Under the pieces are notes generated by a model. That model was not told the origin of the DNA. It made no database searches and saw nothing but the letters and a program-made list of their open reading frames with translations. Position numbers and translations under genes: made by a program. DNA of 42,281 nucleotides from Clostridia bacterium (lineage in GTDB: Bacteria; Bacillota; Clostridia; Christensenellales; Aristaeellaceae), in the NCBI GenBank assembly GCA_017434085.1, contig JAFRFY010000028.1:1-42281 (forward strand), given 5' to 3'. Of this stretch, positions 24,018 through 31,775 are shown one piece after another; position 1 is the stretch's first letter; every line of letters begins with the position of its first letter.

Positions 24018-24064
24018 TTGAAATAAGCCCGTCAGTGCGTGTATAATATGTGTTAAATAACACA
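24018..24064 (+). promoter_or_regulatory. Promoter and operator of the Spo0A-like gene
   Basis: -35 TTGAAA (24018-24023), 18-base spacer and -10 TATAAT (24042-24047) preceded by TG. A 16-base palindrome TGTGTTAAATAACACA (24049-24064) covers the predicted start near 24054, a good position for a repressor site. It is not a Spo0A box. Confidence 0.6.
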
Positions 24065-24080
24065 AAAGGTGTGGGTCAGC

Positions 24081-24818
24081 ATGAGCATTCGCTTGTTTGT
24101 CGCCGATACGGACGAAAGCCACATCGACCACGTCGCCCGGTGCGTGGCCCGCTGCCCGGACATACGCCTGATCGGCACCGGCGGCAACGGGGCGCACGTG
24201 CTCAGGCAGCTGTCCGTCACCCCGGCGGACATACTGATCACCGAGGTGCAGCTGCCCGGCCTGGACGGCATCATGCTGATCCGGGATCTGCAAAAGCAGC
24301 GCTCCTGCCCCGCCGCCATCGTGTGCACTGGGTTTTATTCCCAGGCGTGCGTGGCGCGGGCGCGGGCCTGCGGCGCGGCGTACTACATGTACAAGCCGCT
24401 GGACTACAACCGGCTGCCGGAGGTCATCAGGGAATGCCACCGTGCCCGGCTCAGGGACGAAGCCCATGCCGGGGACGGCCATGGCGGCGCGGCGGACGCC
24501 GAGGCGCGGCGGGCCATGCGCGCCCTGCTCAGGGAGTGCGGCCTGCCCGCGCGGCTGAACGGCACCGCCTACCTCGCCGTGGCGCTGGAGGCGGCCAGTG
24601 CGGACCCGGCGCTCATAAAAAACCTGTCCAAAGGGCTCTACCCCGCGGTGGCGGAGCGCATGCGCACCACTCCCGCGTGCACGGAGCGGGCCCTGCGCAA
24701 CGCCATCTACACAGCCTGCGAGCGGGGCGGGCTGGACGCGCGCTTCGGCCACTGTCCCACCAACCGGGAGTTCATACTCTACCTGCTGGACCAGCTCGCC
24801 CTGCGGTGCCCGCGGTGA
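24081..24818 (+). CDS. Spo0A-like regulator with Glu at the phosphorylation site
   Basis: 245-residue protein with the Spo0A architecture: an N-terminal receiver (about 3-120), a linker and a C-terminal Spo0A DNA-binding domain (about 145-242). The latter shows LYPAVAERMRTTPACTERAL, AIYTACERGG and the conserved PTNREFI, aligned with B. subtilis LYPDIAKKFNTTASRVERA and PTNSEFI. The receiver keeps acidic residues (ADTDE), Thr83, Lys105 and PGLDG, but the phospho-acceptor Asp is Glu55 (ADILITEVQLPG). Glu cannot take the usual phosphoryl group and sometimes mimics it, so the protein may act independently of the phosphorelay. The ATG at 24081 is preferred to an upstream GTG. It is not beside spoIVB, the usual spo0A position, so it is probably a paralogue rather than the master regulator. 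Confidence 0.85.
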   Translation: MSIRLFVADTDESHIDHVARCVARCPDIRLIGTGGNGAHVLRQLSVTPADILITEVQLPGLDGIMLIRDLQKQRSCPAAIVCTGFYSQACVARARACGAAYYMYKPLDYNRLPEVIRECHRARLRDEAHAGDGHGGAADAEARRAMRALLRECGLPARLNGTAYLAVALEAASADPALIKNLSKGLYPAVAERMRTTPACTERALRNAIYTACERGGLDARFGHCPTNREFILYLLDQLALRCPR

Positions 24819-24828
24819 ACATCCTGTT

Positions 24829-25599
24829 TTAGCCCACCTCCCGCTTCAGCGCCTCCATCATCTCCTCGCTGACGGAGCACACCGCGGAGTAGTACAGGTC
24901 CTTCGCGTCCGCAAGCACCCTTCGGGCCTCGGCGTCCTCCCCGTCCTCGTGGCGCATGCGCGCCAGCGAGTAGATCGTGGTGATCTGCCGGGGCTTTTCC
25001 TTATGCGCCTTTTCAAAGAAATCCTTCGCCTTCGCGCGGTATTCCGAGGCCTTCGCGGGGTCGGCCGCGTGCTTCGACATGGCCTCGTACAGTTCCCCCA
25101 TGTTGTCCAGCACGCCGGCGTCCTCGTCGTCATAGCCCATGGCCTGCGCGTTGAAGTCCTCCGCCGCCTTGAAATCGCCGGTCTGATCGGCCTTTTCCAC
25201 CAGGAACATGCCCAGCGTGCTGTAGATCGAGGCGCACTGCTTCATCTGGAAGGCGCGGTTGGCCGTGGCGATGGCGTCGTCCAGGCGGCCCTTCTTCCAC
25301 AGGCAGACGGCGTAGTTGAGCCGCAGGTCGAACCACTCGTCGTCCGTAAGCTTTTTGAGCCTCAGCGCCTCCATGACGGACATGGCCCGGTTGAATTCCC
25401 CCAGCCGCATCAGCAGTATGGCGAAGCTCTGGTGCACGCTGTTCTTTTGCCCGCCGTCCCTGAGCGCCTCCTCGTACAGCTTGTAGGCCTGGGCGTACTT
25501 CTGCTTCGCCTCGGCGATCTTGCCCGCGTTGGCCGCCTCATTGGCGGAAATGTGGGTGCGCACGGCCCTCTGGCCGGTCAGCGCGCTCAACAGTCCCAT
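24829..25599 (-). CDS. TPR-repeat protein
   Basis: 256-residue soluble protein made mostly of tetratricopeptide-like helix pairs (for example AEAKQKYAQAYKLYEEAL, YAVCLWKKGRLDDAIATANRAFQ, MGELYEAMSKHA, YSLARMRHEDGEDAEARRVL). No signal peptide or enzymatic motif is seen. The first ATG (25605) touches GGAGG, so the second ATG (25599), seven bases from it, is the likely start. It lies 2 bases after the stop of the YprB-like nuclease, which itself has C-terminal TPR-like helices, so the two products may interact. It is convergent with the Spo0A-like gene. Confidence 0.75.
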   Translation of the reverse strand: MGLLSALTGQRAVRTHISANEAANAGKIAEAKQKYAQAYKLYEEALRDGGQKNSVHQSFAILLMRLGEFNRAMSVMEALRLKKLTDDEWFDLRLNYAVCLWKKGRLDDAIATANRAFQMKQCASIYSTLGMFLVEKADQTGDFKAAEDFNAQAMGYDDEDAGVLDNMGELYEAMSKHAADPAKASEYRAKAKDFFEKAHKEKPRQITTIYSLARMRHEDGEDAEARRVLADAKDLYYSAVCSVSEEMMEALKREVG

Positions 25600-25601
25600 A
25601 T

Positions 25602-26732
25602 TCATTCCTCCATCTTTTTGATCAGTCGCGCCGCGCGGCGGTCCAGGTCGTCCTCCGCGTCGGGGTAGCGCCGCGCCATGTTCGCGTATTCCAGCGCGGC
25701 GGCGTAGTCCTTCAAGCGGTGCTCGTACAGCTTGGACAGCGCCACGCACGCCATTCCGGGCATCTGCCTGCGCTGCAGCATCTGTTTGAGCACCCGTATC
25801 GCGCCCTCAAAGTCCCCGGAGCGCCGCAGTATGTGGTACTGACGCCAGTTGGCCATGCCGGCGATGCGCTCCCCGGTCAGCGCCGCCAGCGTGCCGCGGG
25901 GCCTTGGCAGCGCCGTGATGCGGTACAGCTCCCGGGCGGGCTTCCACTCCCCCTGCCGCTCGAGGGTCCGGCCCATGCTGAACAGGTCGCGCTGGTCAGT
26001 GAGCTTCTCCGGCTCGGCGTTGACGGCGCACAGCCTTATGAGCAGCGTCTGGAGCGACACGATGTCTTGCCGATTGTGCTCGATGATGTCCTCGAGCAGG
26101 CCCTCATCCCCGGTTTTGAGGTACTCGAAGTACCGCCCGGGCACCTCGCTGCCGGGCAGGTCATCCCGGCGGGGCATGCCCAGGATCTCCGCCTCGATGC
26201 GCGAGAGCCGGCAGCTGCCGAGGCGCAGCTTCCACGCCCGCCGCGCCGGGTGCAGCAGGTCGAGGTTGCCCATCTCGCGCCAGCGCTGCCGCATGCGGCA
26301 CATGGTGAATCGCGCCTCCAGCAGCGGCATGTCGAACTTCTTGCCGTTAAACGTGCACACGCAGTCGAACTGGTCCATCAGTCCTGCCAGGCGGTCGATC
26401 AGTTCCGGCTCGTCGGCGTACTCCCGCATCAGAAACTGCTCCACCGCGAAGCTGTCCCCGTCGACGTACCCCGCGCCCACCAGAAAGGCCACCGTGCCCG
26501 CGCCGCCGGAAAGGCCCGTGGTCTCCGTGTCCATGAACAGGCATCTGCGCGCGTCAAACGGCCCGCCCGTCCAGCCCATGCGCCGCAGGCCCACCGGCGA
26601 GAGGTCGTATATCGCCGGATCGAGCGGCGCCCGGCTCAGCCGGTGCAGCACCCCGCCGGGGCGCGCCTCGGGCGCGGGCGCGGACTGCGCAGCCTTCATG
26701 GCGTTCAGCTTTGCCCTCAGTGACGACGCCAT
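25602..26732 (-). CDS. YprB-like RNase H-fold exonuclease with TPR tail
   Basis: 376-residue protein with an N-terminal DEDD-type 3'-5' exonuclease domain of the YprB/RNase_H_2 family (about 60-240) and a C-terminal TPR-like region (about 265-375). Acidic metal ligands appear in order: FMDTETTGL (Asp68, Glu70), FNGKKFDMPLLEARF, then HNRQDIVSLQTL. The preceding LSPVGLRRMGWTGGP is also common in this family. The ATG at 26732 follows GGGAGGTGGGCT. Upstream are three 11-base direct repeats that may control it. The substrate (DNA or RNA) is unknown. Confidence 0.85.
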   Translation of the reverse strand: MASSLRAKLNAMKAAQSAPAPEARPGGVLHRLSRAPLDPAIYDLSPVGLRRMGWTGGPFDARRCLFMDTETTGLSGGAGTVAFLVGAGYVDGDSFAVEQFLMREYADEPELIDRLAGLMDQFDCVCTFNGKKFDMPLLEARFTMCRMRQRWREMGNLDLLHPARRAWKLRLGSCRLSRIEAEILGMPRRDDLPGSEVPGRYFEYLKTGDEGLLEDIIEHNRQDIVSLQTLLIRLCAVNAEPEKLTDQRDLFSMGRTLERQGEWKPARELYRITALPRPRGTLAALTGERIAGMANWRQYHILRRSGDFEGAIRVLKQMLQRRQMPGMACVALSKLYEHRLKDYAAALEYANMARRYPDAEDDLDRRAARLIKKMEE

Positions 26733-26746
26733 AGCCCACCTCCCGG

Positions 26747-26779
26747 ACGTGATGCAAACGTGATACGGACGTGATACGT
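26747..26779. repeat. Three tandem 11-bp repeats (ACGTGATRC)
   Basis: ACGTGATGCAA, ACGTGATACGG and ACGTGATACGT lie head to tail in 11-base phase, about 15 bases upstream of the YprB-like gene and covering its ribosome-site leader. One helical turn per repeat suits cooperative protein binding on one face. Confidence 0.55.
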
Positions 26780-26858
26780 TCATGAATCCGCTATTACGAT
26801 ATAACAAAACGCCGCCGATGTCAACTTGAAAGTGTTATGTAAGTTTACAGTTTCTCTA

Positions 26859-26887
26859 TTGACCCTTTGGAACGGAGGCGGTATAAT
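26859..26887 (+). promoter_or_regulatory. Sigma-A promoter for glyA
   Basis: -35 TTGACC (26859-26864), 17-base spacer and consensus -10 TATAAT (26882-26887); start near 26894, about 20 bases before the first glycine aptamer. Confidence 0.8.
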
Positions 26888-26914
26888 GTTATCAAATTAA
26901 ATATGCCGTTTGAG

Positions 26915-27080
26915 GCTTGCAGGAGAGCGGACGATGGTCCCGCCGAAGGAGACACACTCTCAGGCGTTCCCTGTGGGAATGAGGACTGCAAGCGGAGGGC
27001 ACTCTGGAGACATCCGCATCGGCGGAGGCCGAAGGTGAAAGCGCGTCGCGCGAATCTCTCAGGCAAAAGGACAGAGCGGT
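26915..27080 (+). ncRNA. Tandem glycine riboswitch
   Basis: Two consecutive glycine aptamers. Aptamer I is closed by GCTTGCAG (26915-26922) with CTGCAAGC (26986-26993), and contains GGAGAGCGG, CCGCCGAAGGAG and CTCTCAGG. Aptamer II (about 27000-27080) contains CTCTGGAGA, GGCCGAAGGTGAAA, CTCTCAGGCAAAAGGACAGAG, the strongest family signature. Aptamer I lacks the CAAAAGGACNG segment and runs CAGGCG...GAGGA instead. A terminator follows before glyA, so glycine binding probably favours read-through, as in known glycine ON switches; direction is inferred. Confidence 0.93.
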
Positions 27081-27121
27081 ATTTCCCGCACGGGGTCAAG
27101 GCCTCTGCGGGGCATGCTGTG

Positions 27122-27153
27122 CGGCCGGACGCCTGAGCGCCGGTCGGTTTTTT
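27122..27153 (+). terminator. Riboswitch terminator upstream of glyA
   Basis: An imperfect GC-rich stem (GGCCGGACGC against GCGCCGGTC, loop CTGA) is directly followed by six T at 27148-27153, 33 bases before glyA. It sits where a glycine-riboswitch attenuator is expected. Confidence 0.75.
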
Positions 27154-27186
27154 ACGCCCCGAACGGCAATAACAGGAGGATGGATT

Positions 27187-28434
27187 ATGGTACAGCAGGG
27201 CATGGAATTTGTGCGTCAGTACGACCCGGAGATCGGCGACATCATGATGAAGGAGCTTGAGCGCCAGCGCAACAACCTGGAGCTGATCGCGTCCGAAAAC
27301 ATCGTCTCGGAGGCGGTCATGGCCGCCATGGGCTCGGTGCTGACCAATAAATACGCCGAGGGCTACCCGGGACACCGCTACTACGGCGGCTGCGAATACG
27401 TGGACATGATCGAAAACATCTGCATCGACCGCGCGAAGAAGCTGTTCGGCGCGGCCTACGCCAACGTGCAGCCCCACTCCGGCTCCCAGGCGAACCAGGC
27501 GGTCTACTTCGCCCTGTGCCAGCCCGGGGACACCGTCATGGGCATGGACCTCTCCTGCGGCGGCCACCTGACCCACGGCGCGAAGGTCAGCTTTTCCGGC
27601 AAGATCTACAACTCCGTCTCCTACGGCTGCGACCCCGAGACCGGCCTGATCGACTACGACCAGGTGCGCGCGCTGGCCATAAAGTACCATCCGCGCATGA
27701 TCATCGCCGGGGCCTCCGCCTATCCCCGCGTGATCGACTTTGAAAAGTTCGGCGCCATCGCCAGGGAATGCGGCGCCTACCTGATGGTGGACATCGCCCA
27801 CATCGCGGGCATGGTGGCCGCGGGCGAGCACCCCAGCCCGATGCCCTACGCCGACGTGGTCACCACCACCAACCACAAGACCCTGCGCGGGCCCCGGGGC
27901 GGCATGATCATGACCAACGACGCCGCCATCGCCAAGAAGATCAACTCCGCCATATTCCCCGGCGGACAGGGCGGCCCGCTGATGCACGTCATCGCCGCCA
28001 AAGCCGTGTCCCTGGGCGAGGCGCTCAAGCCGGAGTTCAAGGCGTATCAGCACCAGATCGTCGTCAATGCCGCCGCCATGGCGGACACCCTCAAAAAGGC
28101 CGGCGTGAAGCTGATCTCCGGCGGCACCGACAACCACCTGATGCTGGTGGATCTGCGGCAGGCCGACATCAGCGGCCGGGAGCTGGAGCAGCGGCTGGAT
28201 TCGGTGCGCATCACCGTCAACAAGAACAAGGTCCCCGGCGACACGCGCTCCGCCAACGAGACCTCCGGCATCCGCGTGGGCACGCCCGCCGTCACCGCCC
28301 GCGGCTTCAAGGAGGAAGACGCCCGGGAGGTCGGCGCGCTGCTGGCCCTCGCCGCCCAGGATTTCGAGCACAAAAAGGACGAGATCGTGCAGCGCGTGGA
28401 CGCGCTGTGCAAGAAGTTCCCGCTGTATGAATAA
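27187..28434 (+). CDS. glyA: Serine hydroxymethyltransferase
   Basis: 415-residue PLP enzyme interconverting serine and tetrahydrofolate with glycine and methylene-tetrahydrofolate, a main source of one-carbon units. Family motifs are [42 protein letters not shown] and [14 protein letters not shown] with the PLP-binding Lys231. Length is normal. The ATG at 27187 follows AGGAGGATGGATT; an out-of-frame ATG lies at 27180. A glycine riboswitch with attenuator controls it, which suggests use in the glycine-to-serine direction when glycine is plentiful. A strong terminator ends the unit, so glyA is alone, without gcv genes. Confidence 0.97.
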   Translation: MVQQGMEFVRQYDPEIGDIMMKELERQRNNLELIASENIVSEAVMAAMGSVLTNKYAEGYPGHRYYGGCEYVDMIENICIDRAKKLFGAAYANVQPHSGSQANQAVYFALCQPGDTVMGMDLSCGGHLTHGAKVSFSGKIYNSVSYGCDPETGLIDYDQVRALAIKYHPRMIIAGASAYPRVIDFEKFGAIARECGAYLMVDIAHIAGMVAAGEHPSPMPYADVVTTTNHKTLRGPRGGMIMTNDAAIAKKINSAIFPGGQGGPLMHVIAAKAVSLGEALKPEFKAYQHQIVVNAAAMADTLKKAGVKLISGGTDNHLMLVDLRQADISGRELEQRLDSVRITVNKNKVPGDTRSANETSGIRVGTPAVTARGFKEEDAREVGALLALAAQDFEHKKDEIVQRVDALCKKFPLYE

Positions 28435-28440
28435 TGCCAA

Positions 28441-28480
28441 CAGCACGGAGGCCCGGCGTTCGCGCCGGGCCTCCGTGCTG
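28441..28480. terminator. Perfect 18-bp terminator hairpin with TTCG loop
   Basis: Arms 28441-28458 and 28463-28480 are perfectly complementary around the stable tetraloop TTCG. The plus-strand exit is TTTATAGG. It lies between convergent glyA and the PrsW-like gene, which ends 2 bases further on. Confidence 0.9.
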
Positions 28481-28481
28481 T

Positions 28482-29192
28482 TTATAGGTACGTATCCTCC
28501 CTTGACAGCCGTATGACCAGCCGATAGGTGATGACAAACAGCACCGCCACGAACGCCAGGAAGAGCCAGGCGGCGCGATAGACCGTCACCACGGCGAGGA
28601 AGTCATACGCGCCGTGCAGCAGCGCGGGCAGCACCACGGCCTGTATCCGGAAGCGCTTCGAGGCGGGCGCGTTCCCCTCCCGCGCCAGCGCGTAGGCCCG
28701 GGCGTACCAGCAGCCCATGAACACGCCGAAGCAGGCGTGCCCGGGCACCGCCGTCACCGCCCGCAGAAGCGCCGTGCCCAGGCCGTTCATCAGCACGTAG
28801 CCGATGTTCTCCCACAGCGCGAACCCCAGCGACACGAACACCGCGTACACCACGCCGTCGAACCGGCAGTTGAAGTCCGGATGCCCCCAGGTGTGCCGCT
28901 TCAAAAGCGCGTACTTCGCGCCCTCCTCGGCGAAGGCCACCACGCCGAAGTACAAAAGCACGTTGTACAGCAAAGTCTCTCGGTGAAACACTATGCCCAG
29001 CGCGATCACCCCCAGGCGCTCGGCCAGCTTGGCCAGCGTGGTGGCGAACACGCCCATCATCACCAGCCGCATGAGCAGCGCCGGGTTCTCCTTGTCCACC
29101 CGGTCCGCGCGGTGCACCAGCACCAGCAGCGCGACGGCCGGTATGACCGCCGCCGAAATCAGTATGGCGTTGGGAAGGTAGAATAAAAACAT
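28482..29192 (-). CDS. PrsW-family intramembrane protease
   Basis: 236-residue membrane protein of the PrsW/CAAX-protease-related family; B. subtilis PrsW cuts the anti-sigma factor RsiW inside the membrane. About seven to eight helices are visible. The active-site pattern is present: AFAEEGAKY (Glu89, Glu90, Lys93), FALWENIGY (Glu128), PGHACFGVFMG (His152) and LLHGAYDF (His193, Asp197). The ATG at 29192 follows CGGAGGAACCGCC. It lies 29 bases downstream of the serine hydrolase gene on the same strand, likely co-transcribed. No anti-sigma factor is nearby, so the target is unknown. Confidence 0.85.
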   Translation of the reverse strand: MFLFYLPNAILISAAVIPAVALLVLVHRADRVDKENPALLMRLVMMGVFATTLAKLAERLGVIALGIVFHRETLLYNVLLYFGVVAFAEEGAKYALLKRHTWGHPDFNCRFDGVVYAVFVSLGFALWENIGYVLMNGLGTALLRAVTAVPGHACFGVFMGCWYARAYALAREGNAPASKRFRIQAVVLPALLHGAYDFLAVVTVYRAAWLFLAFVAVLFVITYRLVIRLSREDTYL

Positions 29193-29221
29193 GGCGGTTC
29201 CTCCGTTTGCGTTATTTCGGC

Positions 29222-30340
29222 TTACAGCCCCTCGTAGATCAGCGTGCGCAGGGTCGGGTGGATCACGTCATAGACCTCGTCGAACTCCCGCACGTGCATG
29301 GCGAAGAAGGCCGAGACATGATTGTGGGGATCGATCATGGTCCAGGCCCCCGCCGCGCCGTCCCAGCCGAACTCGCCGAGCTGGCCGCGCCCGCCCAGGG
29401 TGAGGTCCACGCGGGTGCGCACGCCCAGCGCGTAGGAATAGCCCTTCCTGTTCCAGTCGTCGAAGGACCGGCGCGCCGCGGGGCCGAGCTGGTTGGCGCT
29501 CCACAGCTGCAGCATCTCCGGGGAGAGTATACGCCTTCCGTTCGCGCCGACGCCGCCGCAGGCCAGCGCGTCGACAAACGTGATGTAGTCCTTCACGTCC
29601 GAGACCAGCCCCGCGCCGCCGCTCTCGTAGCGGGGGCTGAGCATGTAGTTGTTGGCGTCGCAGGGATTGCTCCTGAGCGTCCCGTCCGCAAGCCGCGTGA
29701 ACTGGGCGCACTGGCGGCGCGCGTCCACCACATGAAAATCCACGGTCTCAAGGCCCAGCGGCCCGAACAGGTTTTGGCGCAGATAATCCGAAAACCGCAT
29801 GCCCGAGACTACCTCGATCACCGCGGCCAGCACGTCGTGGCCCAGGCTGTACAAAAAGTCCGTGCCGGGCTCAAAGCTCAGCGGGTCCTTCGCCTTGGCG
29901 TCCACGAGCTGCCGGGTGGTGGCGTCGTCGCCATAGCGCGCCAGCGCCTCGCGGATGCCCGGGCTTTCCAGCTCGTAGTCCAGGCCGCACTGCATGCTCA
30001 TCAGGTGGCGCACCGTCATCACGCGGCGGGCGGGGCGGACCTGATCGCCGTCCCGCACCGTCAGATGCCCGTAGGCGGGCAGGTATTGCGACACCGGGTC
30101 GTCCAGCGACAGCAGGCCGCGCTCTATGAGCTGCATCGCCGCGCAGGTGGTGAACACCTTGGTGCAGGAGAACAGGCAGTAGGTCTCGTCGCCCCGCATC
30201 GGCTCGACGCCCGCGGCGTCCCGATGGCCCGCCATGTGCCGGTAGACGGGCGCGTGGTCCCGGTAGACCGCCAAATCGCAGCCCGGTATGCCGGCGTCGG
30301 GCAGCGCATCCATGTAAGCCGTCAGTCTGGTAAAATCCAT
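29222..30340 (-). CDS. Beta-lactamase-fold serine hydrolase
   Basis: 372-residue serine hydrolase of the class C beta-lactamase / penicillin-binding-protein-like family (COG1680), which includes esterases and D-aminopeptidases. The SxxK nucleophile motif is SCTK (Ser58, Lys61). The second motif Tyr is in FLYSLGHDVLA (about Tyr164), and LLSLDDPVSQYLP plus FGPLGL are typical secondary signatures. No signal peptide is seen, so it acts in the cytoplasm, pointing to an esterase-like role rather than wall metabolism. The ATG at 30340 follows GGGAGGATAAT. It is the middle gene of a probable ylmC - hydrolase - prsW unit, with a 101-base gap from ylmC. Confidence 0.87.
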   Translation of the reverse strand: MDFTRLTAYMDALPDAGIPGCDLAVYRDHAPVYRHMAGHRDAAGVEPMRGDETYCLFSCTKVFTTCAAMQLIERGLLSLDDPVSQYLPAYGHLTVRDGDQVRPARRVMTVRHLMSMQCGLDYELESPGIREALARYGDDATTRQLVDAKAKDPLSFEPGTDFLYSLGHDVLAAVIEVVSGMRFSDYLRQNLFGPLGLETVDFHVVDARRQCAQFTRLADGTLRSNPCDANNYMLSPRYESGGAGLVSDVKDYITFVDALACGGVGANGRRILSPEMLQLWSANQLGPAARRSFDDWNRKGYSYALGVRTRVDLTLGGRGQLGEFGWDGAAGAWTMIDPHNHVSAFFAMHVREFDEVYDVIHPTLRTLIYEGL

Positions 30341-30441
30341 ATTATCCTCCCTCTCTCGCAGGTATTCCGCCGTCTTTCTGTGGGTATTCTACCACCTTTC
30401 CCGCCGGTCGCATAGCCCCGGCCGCCGCTTTTTTCCCATCT

Positions 30442-30693
30442 TTACAGATTATCAACATTCAGCTCGGTGTCGACGAGTATCACGTCGTCCCCGATGCGCC
30501 GAACCTTGCGCCAGTCGATGGCGCAGCCCTCCCGGTTGGGCTTTAAAAAGCTCAGAAAGCCCGCGCCCGACCCCGGCACCACCAGCGCGTCGATGCAGGC
30601 CTCCTCGTTGAGGACCAGGTCGATGGGCTTGCCCAGGTTCCGGCCGTCCCGGATGTTGATGACGTCCTTTTCCCGAATCTCCGAAAAGTTCAT
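30442..30693 (-). CDS. ylmC: YlmC/YmxH-family PRC-barrel sporulation protein
   Basis: 83-residue PRC-barrel protein of the YlmC/YmxH family, common in spore formers and often next to the spoIIGA-sigE-sigG region. Typical text: FSEIREKDVINIRDGRNLG, then DLVLN near 27-31 and DWRKVRRIGDDVILV near the end. The ATG at 30693 has GGAGG eight bases upstream; a GTG two codons earlier is possible. It is divergent from spoIIGA across 359 bases holding several Spo0A-box matches. Its molecular role is not known. Confidence 0.85.
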   Translation of the reverse strand: MNFSEIREKDVINIRDGRNLGKPIDLVLNEEACIDALVVPGSGAGFLSFLKPNREGCAIDWRKVRRIGDDVILVDTELNVDNL

Positions 30694-30749
30694 ATCCACC
30701 GCCTCCGTGCCATCCTATGACTTTACACGCCCGGAGGTTCCGAAAAAGC

Positions 30750-31032
30750 TGTCGAAAAAAACGCTTCCCTTCCGCGCTTTCACAATATTGGCGCAATCCG
30801 TCGACAAAACCGCGAAATCCCCCGACGCCCCGCCGGGACGCCCCGGTTTGACGGGCTTTTCGCCGCGCCGCACCGCCGCGCGCCGGTCACATTCCGCCCG
30901 CCGGAGGCTACGGGAGGGCCGAAATTGTCGAAAACGGCGGGCGATCTTAAATCACGGCGCATCGATTGTCGATATTTTCATGTCGCCCTTCGACGCCGAT
31001 TTCTTGAGATTGTCCGCCGTTTTTCGTATCAT
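30750..31032 (+). promoter_or_regulatory. spoIIGA control region: Spo0A-box cluster and sigma-A promoter
   Basis: The 30694-31052 gap between ylmC and spoIIGA has no gene but several matches to the Spo0A box TTTGTCGAA: TGTCGAA at 30750-30756, TTTTGTCGAC on the minus strand at 30800-30809, ATTGTCGAA at 30924-30932, and ATTGTCGAT at 30965-30973. A promoter, -35 TTGAGA (31004-31009), 17-base spacer, -10 TATCAT (31027-31032), follows. The B. subtilis spoIIG operon is likewise driven by sigma-A with Spo0A bound upstream. The predicted start (about 31039) is very close to GAGGTG at 31041. Confidence 0.7.
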
Positions 31033-31052
31033 GGTTCAGCGAGGTGATTTAA

Positions 31053-31775
31053 GTGAGCGTCGAGCTCTACTTCCTCATCAACCTGCTGGCCGACTTCTCC
31101 CTGTTGGCCGCCGCGGCGGGGGTTCTGGGGTGCCTGAGGCTCAAGCGCGTCGCCCCGGCGGCGGCCCTGGCGGCGGCCTTCGGCACGCTGGCGCGGGCCG
31201 TGCCCGGGCTCTCCGGGCACCCGGTGCAGTGTATACTGCTGATCCCCCTGTCCATGCTGGTCACCCGCCGCGCCGACCCCCGGGCGCTCTGCGCGTTCGC
31301 CCTTTCGCTGGCGTTTGCCGCCATCGTGACGGGCACATGCGCGGCGTATAGCCGTCACACCGTCCTGGCCGTGATCGCGGCGCCGCGGGTGTACGCGCTG
31401 GCCAACCGGCTCCGGCGGCGGTGCCTCTCGGAGACGCCCGCGCGCATCGAAATCGTCAACCGCGGGCGGACCTCGGTGCTGCGCGCCTGCATCGACACCG
31501 GCAACCGGCTCACCGAACCGCTGTCCGGCCAGCCCGTGCTGGTGGCCAGCGCCCACCTGCTCAAGGACGTGCTGCCGGACAGGGGGTTCCGGCGGGTGGC
31601 CTACGGCTCCGTGGGCGGGGCGGGCACGCTTCGGTGCTTTCGCCCGGACGACATATTCATCGACGCCCAGGGCCGCCGGCAGCGCGCCCCGGACAGCTGG
31701 GTAGCCGTGTACCCCGCCTGCCTGCCCGGCCCCGCGCAGGCGCTGGCCCCCGCCGAATACATACTGCACTGGTAA
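31053..31775 (+). CDS. spoIIGA: Pro-sigma-E processing protease SpoIIGA
   Basis: 240-residue mother-cell aspartic protease that removes the N-terminal pro-sequence of sigma-E after a forespore signal. The N-terminal half (about 1-115) holds about four to five membrane helices, starting ELYFLINLLADF as in the family. The cytoplasmic half has the catalytic ACIDTGNRLTEPLSGQPV with Asp148. It is shorter than the B. subtilis protein (about 309 residues), mainly in the membrane part. The start is GTG at 31053, with GAGGTGATT upstream. sigE follows after 142 bases that hold a palindromic element. Confidence 0.9.
   Translation: MSVELYFLINLLADFSLLAAAAGVLGCLRLKRVAPAAALAAAFGTLARAVPGLSGHPVQCILLIPLSMLVTRRADPRALCAFALSLAFAAIVTGTCAAYSRHTVLAVIAAPRVYALANRLRRRCLSETPARIEIVNRGRTSVLRACIDTGNRLTEPLSGQPVLVASAHLLKDVLPDRGFRRVAYGSVGGAGTLRCFRPDDIFIDAQGRRQRAPDSWVAVYPACLPGPAQALAPAEYILHW

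Noticed and set aside
27180-27182. ATG seven bases before the chosen glyA start
   Set aside because: It is out of frame with SHMT and overlaps the ribosome site.
26845-28446. 533-codon minus-strand open frame across glyA and its leader
   Set aside because: It is antisense to an unmistakable glyA and to the glycine riboswitch, with no ribosome site and no family similarity.
30694-31052. Small gene between ylmC and spoIIGA
   Set aside because: Short frames on both strands have no ribosome site or family pattern; the stretch is explained by Spo0A boxes and the spoIIGA promoter.
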